A stretch of DNA of 64,000 nt from an uncultured Collinsella sp. GTDB taxonomy: Bacteria > Actinomycetota > Coriobacteriia > Coriobacteriales > Coriobacteriaceae. Below, piece by piece: positions 43,020 through 50,207 of the stretch; the stretch's first letter is position 1, and each line of letters starts with the position of its first letter. The stretch is from NCBI GenBank assembly GCA_959028445.1, contig CAUFRY010000004.1, forward strand, positions 1 to 64,000, in the 5' to 3' direction. The notes below the pieces were generated by a model. The model searched no databases. It saw only the letters and a list, made by a program, of their open reading frames with translations, and was not told the DNA's origin. A program made the position numbers and the translations under genes.

Positions 43020-44732
43020 CTATGAGCGCTTGCGGCTCACCACGGCGCCTGCGGCGATGGCGGCTGTTCCCGCAAGGACGGTTGCCACGATGGCCGCACC
43101 CGAGGTGTCGCCGGTTGCCGCGAGCACGCCGGTAGTCTTGGCTTTCGTGATTGAAGCCGCAACGGCCTTGGTCGGCTTTGAGCCCTCAGGCTTGGGGTCC
43201 TGCTTGGACTCCGCGGGCTTGCTTTCTGCGGGCTTGGTCTCGTCGGGCTTGGGGTCTTCCGGCTTGGCTACCTCGGGAGGTGCGATGACCATGCTCTTGG
43301 CGACAGCTTCGTTATAGGGGGAGTCGATCACAGCGTCGCCCGTGCCGATGGCTTGGCCTGCCTCGTAGATGCCGTCACGGAGCTTGCGATAGTCAATGAC
43401 CTTGCCGCCTTCGGGCGTCTGGATGGCGGCGTTCTCAATCTTGATGGTGCCGATTGTCTTGCCGTCAGCGCTCATGGCACGGGCAAAGATTGCCGCTGTA
43501 TCTCCTTCGGCCGTTACCTTGCTGCGGATGATCGAGACGACTGCGGGTGTGACGCCCTCGCTGGTCTGGGCGATGATGCCGATGTTCTCGCCTTGGGGCT
43601 CGGGGCTCGTCTCACCATCTTGGTTTTCGCTGTAGGGGATGGGGCCGTCGCCGTTCTCGACATAGCGGGCTATGGCCTTGACAACGGAGTCGCTGATGTA
43701 GATGTGGCCACCCTCCTCGTTGGGTCGATCGTTTCTGGTGGAGAATGCAGCCGAAACCTCGCCTTCCGCAAACGCGTCCACGGTGGAGCCGTTCTTGACG
43801 ACGATGTCGTCCTGGTAGGTGAAGAGGGCGTTGGCGCCACCGTATCTGCCTTTACTTGCACAGACCGTCACGTTTGCATGATCGAGGGTGATGCCCTTGT
43901 GGGCATAGACGCCATATTCAACACCGTTTACGTTGAGGGAGGCGTTTGTGGCTGCGAGGCTGCCCTTGGCCTCGACGGCAGCGTCTTTCTCGGAGCTTGC
44001 CTCGACCGTCCCGCCACCCTTGATGGTGAGGTTCTTGTCGGTTCCGATACCCTTGTCCTTGGTAGCCCTGGCGGTGACGGCCCCGCTGTCGTCAATCGTG
44101 ATATTGCCGTTTGCCCTGATGCCATCCGATACGCCCGTGGCGTTGACGTTGCCCGAACCTTTGATAGCGAGATCGCCCTCGGCGTCGATGGCATCAAACC
44201 CAGCGCTCGTGGCGTTGACGGATCCGGCTCCGTCGATGTTGATATTACCCGTGGAGAGGATAGCGTCCTCAGTAGATGTCACGCTGAGCGTGCTGCCCGC
44301 GTCGCCTTGGATATTGAGCTCGGCGTTCTCATTCTTGCCATGAGAAGCCTTGATGCCTTCGATCCAGTCGGCAGTGACGATGTTGTTTCCCGAGTAATTC
44401 ACGTTGAGCTTGCCTGCGGCCTGGATCTCGCCGCCGTTATAGTTGTTGAGCTTCAAGTCGTCGGCGCCGTCCCACGACCAGGTACCGGCCTCGTCGCTCG
44501 CCGCGGTGTTGTACTTGTTGCCGCCGACCTTGACCCATTCCGCTGCGAGCGAGACGCTCGGCATGAGCAGCGAGCTCACCGTGAGCGCGCACACGGCGCC
44601 CGCGACGATGCGGCGCGTCACGCGGCGCCAGCTGCCGTGCGCGAGTCCTATGCGACGGCGAACGTCGGGTTCGGCAACATGGGTTCCGGCGGTAGTGTCA
44701 TTGCGTTTGGGGGTCGTGAACAAGGCTGCCAT
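43020..44732 (-). CDS. LAATG-anchored surface protein, carbohydrate-binding-like repeats, copy A
   Basis: A 570-residue cell-wall protein. The N-terminus is long and basic, with a hydrophobic export segment (GAVCALTVSSLLMPSVSLAAE) at about residues 45-65. A beta-helix-like body of short repeats follows (GSGNVNATG, GDLAIKG, GNITIDDSG), resembling the Cthe_2159 carbohydrate-binding family. A Pro/Lys/Glu-rich spacer (PKPDETKPAESK), then LAATGD, a hydrophobic helix and RKRS form a sorting signal for a class-E-type sortase. The ATG at 44732 has GGAG before it. It is the tandem duplicate of 45003-46784. Upstream reading to 44981 is non-coding duplicated sequence. Confidence 0.85.
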   Translation of the reverse strand: MAALFTTPKRNDTTAGTHVAEPDVRRRIGLAHGSWRRVTRRIVAGAVCALTVSSLLMPSVSLAAEWVKVGGNKYNTAASDEAGTWSWDGADDLKLNNYNGGEIQAAGKLNVNYSGNNIVTADWIEGIKASHGKNENAELNIQGDAGSTLSVTSTEDAILSTGNINIDGAGSVNATSAGFDAIDAEGDLAIKGSGNVNATGVSDGIRANGNITIDDSGAVTARATKDKGIGTDKNLTIKGGGTVEASSEKDAAVEAKGSLAATNASLNVNGVEYGVYAHKGITLDHANVTVCASKGRYGGANALFTYQDDIVVKNGSTVDAFAEGEVSAAFSTRNDRPNEEGGHIYISDSVVKAIARYVENGDGPIPYSENQDGETSPEPQGENIGIIAQTSEGVTPAVVSIIRSKVTAEGDTAAIFARAMSADGKTIGTIKIENAAIQTPEGGKVIDYRKLRDGIYEAGQAIGTGDAVIDSPYNEAVAKSMVIAPPEVAKPEDPKPDETKPAESKPAESKQDPKPEGSKPTKAVAASITKAKTTGVLAATGDTSGAAIVATVLAGTAAIAAGAVVSRKRS

Positions 44733-44871
44733 GGTTGCTCCCGTTCTCATAGGGCCTATACGGCTAGATTCAGCGTATCTGCTGGATGTTGCCGGCGGTA
44801 GTGCCGTTTGGAGGGCAAAATGGCCAAAATGGGGGAGAAATAGGCCGCACGCCGGCGCAGGGACCGACGCT

Positions 44872-44982
44872 AAAAGAAAAGCGCGGGGCCGCATGGCGAC
44901 TCCGCGCTTTATTGTCAGCTTTTGCAGCCTTGCCCTTACGCTACGAAGAAGTAGACGAGGAAGGCAAGGGCCGCGATCCACC
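44872..44982 (-). repeat. Duplicated permease 3-prime end and terminator (fossil)
   Basis: The hairpin AAAGCGCGG..CCGCGCTTT and the following bases 44931-44982 repeat, nearly base for base, the terminator and last codons of the purine permease at 46931-47036. The likeness stops at gatccac (44982). This marks the joint of a roughly 2-kb tandem duplication that carried a surface protein gene plus the neighbouring gene tail. Confidence 0.85.
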
Positions 44983-45002
44983 CGTCCTGTGCGAAAAAGT
45001 GT

Positions 45003-46784
45003 TTACGAGCGTTTGCGACTCGCCAGGGCGCCTGTGACGATAGCGGCCGTTCCTACAAGGGCGGTCGCTATGATGGCTGCGCTCGAGGCGTCGCCGGTTG
45101 CCGCGAGCTTGCCGGTGGTCTTGGCTCCCGTGGCTGCAACTGCAACGGTTTTGGTCGTCTTCGTGCCCTCGGACTTGGAACCCGGCTTGGTCTCGCCGGA
45201 CTTTTCCTCGGGTTTGATCTCCTCGGGAGGCACGATGACCGTGCTCTTGGCGACAGCGGCGTCATAGGGGGAGTCGATCACAGCATCGCCCGTGCCGATG
45301 GTTTGACCTGCCTCGTAGGAGATGCTGGGACCGTACTCTTCTTCGTAGCGATAGTCAATGATCTTGCCACCTGCGGGCGTCTGGATGGGAGCGCCTTCGA
45401 TCTCGATGGTGCCGATCGCCTTGCCGTCCTTGCTTATGGCAAGAGCGAAGATTGCCGCCGTGTCTCCCTCGGCCGTGACCTTGCTGCGGAGAATCGAGAT
45501 GGTTGCGGGCGTGATGCCCTCGTAGGTCTGGGCGAAGATGCCGATGTTCAGACCCCTAGGCTCAGGAATGACCCCGCCGCTTTGGTCGTTGCTGTAGTGA
45601 TCGGGGCCGTCGCCACCAGTTTCGGCATAGCGGGCTATAGCCTTGACAACGGAGTCGCTAATGTAGATGTGGCCGCCAGCGACGTTTGGCTGGTGGTTTC
45701 TGGTAGAGATTGCAACCGAGAATTTGCCTTCCGCGAACGCGTCCACGATGGAGCCATTCTTGATGACGATGTCGTCCCCGTCAGTGATGAGGGCGATGGC
45801 CTGGCCGCCGCTCGCGCTTGTACGGACCGTCACGGTCGCGTGATCGAGCGTAACGCCCTTGTAGGCATAGACACCATATTCAACACCGCTTGCGTCAAGG
45901 GAGGCGTTCGTGACCGCGAGACTGCCCTCAGCGTTGACGGCAAGATCTCCCTCGGAGTTCGCCTTGACCTGGCTGCCGCCCGAGATGTCGATGTTGCCGT
46001 CAGCCCAAATCGCTGCTTCTTCTATAGAGCTTGCTTCTACCTTGCCACCGCCTTTGATGGTCAGGTCACTGCCCGCGGCGATGCCGTAACCTTCGCCTCC
46101 CTTAGCGATCACTGTGCCAGAGGAATCGATGGTGGTCTTGCCCTTGGATTGGATGCCTTCGGTACCGCCCGTTGCATTCACGGTGCCCGAGCCCGTGATA
46201 GAGAGATCGCCTTTTGCCTCAATTCCGTCGGAAGCAGTGCTTGTGGTGTTCACGGTGCCTGCGCCAGAAATGGAGAGGTCGCCTGTGGATTTAATTGCAT
46301 CGGCCTCGGCTGTCACATTGAGCTCATCCGTGCTATTCGAGCTCGTTATGTTCAACTCTGCTTTCTGGCTAGTGCCATCCTGCGCCTTGATGGCGGCTCC
46401 GGTGTAATCGGGCTCGGTTTTCACGGTGTTCTTGCCCTCGTAGGCAATGTTGAGCTTGCCCGCAGCCTTGATCGCACCGCCGTCATAGCCGTTGAGCTTC
46501 ATATCGTCGGCGCCGTCCCAGCTCCAGGTGCCGGCGTCGTCGCCCGCCGCGGTGCCGGCGTTGTACTGGGTGCCGCCGACGTCCACCCACTCGGCCGCGA
46601 GCGAGACGCTCGGCATGAGCAGCGAACTTACCGTAAGCGCACATACGGCGCCTACAACGATGCGGCGTGTCACGCGGCGCCAGCTGCCGTGTGCGAGCAG
46701 CGTGCGACGGCGTACGTCGGGCTCGACAAAATGGGCTCCAGAGGTTTTGTCGTTGCGCTTGGGGGTCGTGAACAAGGCGGCCAT
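45003..46784 (-). CDS. LAATG-anchored surface protein, carbohydrate-binding-like repeats, copy B
   Basis: A 593-residue paralogue of 43020-44732. The N-terminal 75 residues and the C-terminal 40 are nearly identical to copy A (MAALFTTPKRND, AEWVDVGG, LAATGD plus RKRS). The repeat body has diverged and is a little longer (GDLSITGSGTVNATGG, GDLSISGAGTVN). The spacer is shorter (PEEKSGETKPGSK). It is exported and likely attached to peptidoglycan by a sortase, with the repeats exposed. GGAG precedes the ATG at 46784. The different bodies with conserved ends suggest diversification of the exposed surface. Confidence 0.85.
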   Translation of the reverse strand: MAALFTTPKRNDKTSGAHFVEPDVRRRTLLAHGSWRRVTRRIVVGAVCALTVSSLLMPSVSLAAEWVDVGGTQYNAGTAAGDDAGTWSWDGADDMKLNGYDGGAIKAAGKLNIAYEGKNTVKTEPDYTGAAIKAQDGTSQKAELNITSSNSTDELNVTAEADAIKSTGDLSISGAGTVNTTSTASDGIEAKGDLSITGSGTVNATGGTEGIQSKGKTTIDSSGTVIAKGGEGYGIAAGSDLTIKGGGKVEASSIEEAAIWADGNIDISGGSQVKANSEGDLAVNAEGSLAVTNASLDASGVEYGVYAYKGVTLDHATVTVRTSASGGQAIALITDGDDIVIKNGSIVDAFAEGKFSVAISTRNHQPNVAGGHIYISDSVVKAIARYAETGGDGPDHYSNDQSGGVIPEPRGLNIGIFAQTYEGITPATISILRSKVTAEGDTAAIFALAISKDGKAIGTIEIEGAPIQTPAGGKIIDYRYEEEYGPSISYEAGQTIGTGDAVIDSPYDAAVAKSTVIVPPEEIKPEEKSGETKPGSKSEGTKTTKTVAVAATGAKTTGKLAATGDASSAAIIATALVGTAAIVTGALASRKRS

Positions 46785-46930
46785 GGTTACTCCCATCCTC
46801 ATAGGGCCTATGCGATTACGCCCAGCATATCTGCAGGATGTAGCCGGCGGTAGTGCCGTTTGGAGGGCAAAATGTCCAAAACTTGGGAAGCGATATATCG
46901 CGCGTCCGTGCGTTGCCTAGGCTTAAAAGA

Positions 46931-46965
46931 AAAGCGCGGAGCCGCTCGATGCGACTCCGCGCTTT
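46931..46965 (-). terminator. Intrinsic terminator of the purine permease gene
   Basis: AAAGCGCGGA and TCCGCGCTTT form the stem. On the minus strand it is followed by TCTTTT, 27 bases after the permease stop. Confidence 0.85.
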
Positions 46966-46991
46966 GGTGTTCTGCTTTGGCAGCTTTGCCG

Positions 46992-48305
46992 TTACGCTAC
47001 GAAGAAGTAGACGAGGAAGGCAAGGGCTGCGATCCACATGAGCGGCTTGATCTTGGAGGCCTCGCCCTTAAAGAGCGCGACGATCACGTAGGCGATAAAG
47101 CCCAGGCCAATGCCGGCGGAGATGGAGTAGGTGAAGGGAACGCCGGCGACAATCATGAACGCTGGGAAACCCTGCGACACGTCGGACCAGTCGATCTCGG
47201 AGGCCTCGCTCATCATGAGGTAACCGACGTAGACCAGGGCACCGCAGGTGGCGGCGCTGGAAACGATGGTGACGATGGGGGAGAAGAACGCGGCGAGAAT
47301 GAACAGCACGCCGGTGGTAACGGAGGTGAGGCCCGTGCGGCCACCGTCGGCAGCGCCAGAGGTGGACTCGACGAAGGTGGTGATGGAGGAGACGCCCATA
47401 AAGCCACCGGCAGCAGCGGCCACGGAGTCGACGACCAGGATGGGACGGATGTCCTCGACATTGCCGTCCTCGGTCAAGAACTCGCCCTGCTTAGCGACGG
47501 CCATCGCGGTGCCCATGGTGTCGAAGAAGTCACTCATGAGCAGCGAGAAGGCAACGACGAGCAGCATCGGGTCGGTCAGAACCTTCACGATGGCCATGTT
47601 GCCGTCGGCGGTGCTGGCAAACGGGGCGCCAAAGGTCGAGAAGTCGAGCGGTGCGATGAGGCCCTCGGGGGCGTGGGTGACGCCCAGCGGGATACCGGCG
47701 ATAACGGCGACGATGATGCCGATGAGCAGCGAGCCCGGCACGTTGCGGGAAGCCAGGGCAACCGTCACGACGATGGAGATGATGCCGACGATAAAGGTGG
47801 GGGAGGCGATGTCGCCCAGGCCGACGAGCGTACCGGCGCCAGCGGTGATGATGCCGGCGTCGCACAGGCCGATCATGGCGATAAACAGGCCCAAGCCAAC
47901 CGAGATGGCGTGGCGCAGGACCACGGGGATGGCGTCCATGATGGCCTCGCGCAGGCCGCACAGGACGAGCAGCAAGATGACGATACCCTCGAGGAAGATA
48001 ACGCTCATGGCCACGTGCCAGTCGCCGCCGCACATGGTGGTGGCGATGCCCGCGATCATGGCGTTGATGCCCAGGCCCGAAGCGCAGGCGAGCGGGCGGT
48101 TGGCGAAGATGCCCATGCAGATGGTCATGATGCCGGCGCCCAGGCAAGTGGCGCAGGCGAGCGCTCCCGCATCGATGCCGGCGCCCGAGAGCACCGCGGG
48201 GTTGACGGCAATGATGTAGGCCATTGCCAGGAACGTTGTCAGTCCAGCGCGAAGTTCGGTCCCGATTGTGGACTTGCGCTCGCTGACGTGAAATAGTTCG
48301 TCCAT
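46992..48305 (-). CDS. NCS2/AzgA-like purine (guanine/hypoxanthine) permease
   Basis: A 437-residue transporter. TELRAGLTTFLAMAYIIAVNPAVLSGAGID is the AzgA-type signature. GLGINAMIAG, the LLMSDFFDTMGTAMAVAKQGEFL block, and SSITTFVESTSGAADGGRTGLTSV are all conserved in this branch. About 12-14 helices are predicted. Transport of adenine, guanine or hypoxanthine with protons is expected. The ATG at 48305 has AAAGGG upstream; the frame extends to 48362 without support. The last codons have been copied into the duplication fossil at 44931-44982. Confidence 0.92.
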   Translation of the reverse strand: MDELFHVSERKSTIGTELRAGLTTFLAMAYIIAVNPAVLSGAGIDAGALACATCLGAGIMTICMGIFANRPLACASGLGINAMIAGIATTMCGGDWHVAMSVIFLEGIVILLLVLCGLREAIMDAIPVVLRHAISVGLGLFIAMIGLCDAGIITAGAGTLVGLGDIASPTFIVGIISIVVTVALASRNVPGSLLIGIIVAVIAGIPLGVTHAPEGLIAPLDFSTFGAPFASTADGNMAIVKVLTDPMLLVVAFSLLMSDFFDTMGTAMAVAKQGEFLTEDGNVEDIRPILVVDSVAAAAGGFMGVSSITTFVESTSGAADGGRTGLTSVTTGVLFILAAFFSPIVTIVSSAATCGALVYVGYLMMSEASEIDWSDVSQGFPAFMIVAGVPFTYSISAGIGLGFIAYVIVALFKGEASKIKPLMWIAALAFLVYFFVA

Positions 48306-48498
48306 GCATACCCTTTCCTTGTTCGGCCCCGAGTTTAGGCCGATTGACACGAACTCACTCACTATATCGCCTTTACAACCTTGCTGTTCCTCACATGTTG
48401 ATGTTCGGCGCTTTGTAGCGGACGGGCGGTATTTTCCGTATGAAAATGTGTGGGTACCGTATACTTAAGCAGTTACAACGACCCCTATGGAGGAACGT

Positions 48499-48918
48499 AT
48501 GATTAAAGAGCTCTGCCACGACGAGGCTATTCTGTCCCAGCGTTGCGAGGTCGCGACCGTCGAGGACGAGTCGGTGGCACAGGACCTGATCGATACCATC
48601 AAGTCGCTCGACGATGCCGGCTGCCTTGCCGCTAACCAGATTGGCGTTACCAAGAAGGTCTGCGTCTATCTGGACGACGCCGGCGAGCCCCACGTGCTCT
48701 ACAACCCCCGTCTGGTGTTTGGCCTGGGCGCCAGCAAGATGGAGGAGAGCTGCCTGACGCACGAGGAGGTCACCAAGTCCACGCGCTATATCAAGTGCAA
48801 GGTCGCTTATGACGTGATCGTCGACGGCAAGATGCGCGAGCGCAAGCAGGACTTTGTGGGCTTCGAGGCGCAAATGATTCAACACATGATTGACCACTGT
48901 CTAGGAAAGTTGGTCTAA
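48499..48918 (+). CDS. Peptide deformylase-like protein lacking the catalytic Glu
   Basis: A 139-residue protein of the deformylase fold. CLAANQIG is motif 1 (usual GLAAxQ), EESCLTHEE stands where EGCLS is expected, and the metal site reads QHMIDH in place of QHExDH. The cysteine and both histidines for the metal remain, but the catalytic Glu is Met. It is shorter than normal enzymes (about 160-190). A canonical copy lies at 56363-56773. GGAGG precedes the ATG at 48499. It may be inactive or regulatory. Confidence 0.8.
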   Translation: MIKELCHDEAILSQRCEVATVEDESVAQDLIDTIKSLDDAGCLAANQIGVTKKVCVYLDDAGEPHVLYNPRLVFGLGASKMEESCLTHEEVTKSTRYIKCKVAYDVIVDGKMRERKQDFVGFEAQMIQHMIDHCLGKLV

Positions 48919-49020
48919 GGGGACCAAAGCACCGCACCTTGCCGCTCAATCGTCGCTCGCGTACCTTAAGTACGCTTCGCTCCTCTTTCGTGGCAATCTG
49001 CGGCACTTTGACCCCTTAGA
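48914..49020. repeat. Imperfect 107-bp inverted repeat
   Basis: The left half (CTAAGGGGACCAAAGCACCGCA..) and the right half (..TGCGGCACTTTGACCCCTTAG) pair over their outer 25 bases. A second stem, GCGTAC-CTTAA-GTACGC, closes the centre at about 48959-48975. It overlaps the TAA stop of the deformylase-like gene. It again contains a GGGGAC core. Confidence 0.75.
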
Positions 49021-49162
49021 CGACCTGCGGGGTTAACTTGGTTAAGTTTATCCTGCTTGAATAGTCCGGGCGTGACGTTGTTGTCATGTCCGGGCTTTTG
49101 TGTTTAGCGCCTTTTTGTTTGGAGACAATGAACTTAGCAGGAACGTAAAGCTAGGAGGCGCT

Positions 49163-50128
49163 ATGTGTACGAGTATTCGATTTACCGATAATTCTGGTCA
49201 CATGTATCTGGGCCGCAATCTCGACTGGAGCTTTGACTACGGCCAACAGGTTCGCGTGATGCCGCGCGGGTTTCACATCCCGTATTCGTTTATCGACGAC
49301 GCGACAGCGGCACACGCGGTGATCGGTATGTGCATCGATTACAAGAACTACCCTATGTTCTTCGATTGCGGCAACGATGCGGGCCTCGCCGTGGCGGGCC
49401 TCAATTTCCCGGGTTATGCCGAGTATGCCGAGGGGCCGGTTGATGGAAAGACCAATATCGCGGCCTATGAGTTTCCCCTGTGGGTGGCAGCGACGTTCTC
49501 GACGGTCGATGAGGTCGAGGCCGCGCTGCGCGACACGGTGATTGTCGCCAAATCTGCAGGAGAGGGGCTGGGCGTGTCGCTGCTCCATTGGATTATCGGC
49601 GACAGCCAGCGCAGCATCGTGGTCGAGATGATGGCCGACGGCCTGCATGTATACGACGATCCGGTCGACACCCTTGCCAATCAGCCCACCTTCCCGTGGC
49701 ACATGGAAAACCTGCGCACCTATATCACGGCCACAAGCGATTTTCCGCAGACGGCGACATGGCGTGGCGCCGAGCTCAAGCCCTATGGTGCGGGTGCCGG
49801 CATGCGCGGTATTCCGGGTGACTGCTATTCGCCGAGCCGTTTTGTAAAGGCGGCGTACCTCAATGCCAATTACCCGCAAAAGGAGAGCGAGACCGAAAAC
49901 GTCGTCCGCATGTTCCGCTCGCTCGAGGGTGTGGTGATGATTGAGGGGGCGTCCAGGATGGGCGATGGCAAGTTCGAGAAGACTATCTACACCGGATGCT
50001 TTAGCGCGCGCACGGGCAATTATTACTACGCGATGTATGGGGATCCGTCGATTCGCTACGTGAGCCTGATGGATGCCGAGGGCGCGAGCCCCGATAGGCT
50101 CGTGGTTCCCGAGCCGCGTCGTTCGTAG
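49163..50128 (+). CDS. bsh: Choloylglycine hydrolase family enzyme, probable bile salt hydrolase
   Basis: A 321-residue N-terminal nucleophile hydrolase. After removal of Met the Cys of MCTSIRF becomes the nucleophile. GRNLDWSFDYG supplies Arg and Asp of the active site, LNFPGYAEY the oxyanion Asn, NQPTFPWHMENLRTY the second Asn and GIPGDCYSPSRFVKAAYLN the catalytic Arg. Bile salt and penicillin V acylases share this set. The gut-type genome makes bile salt deconjugation the more likely role, though it is not proven by the sequence. AGGAGG lies before the ATG at 49163. Confidence 0.87.
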   Translation: MCTSIRFTDNSGHMYLGRNLDWSFDYGQQVRVMPRGFHIPYSFIDDATAAHAVIGMCIDYKNYPMFFDCGNDAGLAVAGLNFPGYAEYAEGPVDGKTNIAAYEFPLWVAATFSTVDEVEAALRDTVIVAKSAGEGLGVSLLHWIIGDSQRSIVVEMMADGLHVYDDPVDTLANQPTFPWHMENLRTYITATSDFPQTATWRGAELKPYGAGAGMRGIPGDCYSPSRFVKAAYLNANYPQKESETENVVRMFRSLEGVVMIEGASRMGDGKFEKTIYTGCFSARTGNYYYAMYGDPSIRYVSLMDAEGASPDRLVVPEPRRS

Positions 50129-50151
50129 CCGTTAGCTTTACTGCAATGCAA

Positions 50152-50187
50152 AGCGGCCCTGCGTCTCTCGTGAGGTGCAGGGCCGCT
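50152..50187. terminator. Hairpin between bsh and kup
   Basis: AGCGGCCCTGC and GCAGGGCCGCT form an 11-base perfect stem between two convergent genes. Confidence 0.75.
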
Positions 50188-50207
50188 GTCGTTGATTTGT
50201 AACGTCG

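Noticed and set aside
43353..44801. 482-codon open frame antisense to surface protein copy A
   Set aside because: It mirrors the repeats of the real gene, has no ribosome site or domain, and arises from G+C-rich codon bias. The 45303-46853 frame opposite copy B is the same case.
46860..48296. 478-codon open frame antisense to the purine permease
   Set aside because: It is rich in Asp, Gly and His typical of antisense reading of membrane proteins, and the permease is clearly the real gene.
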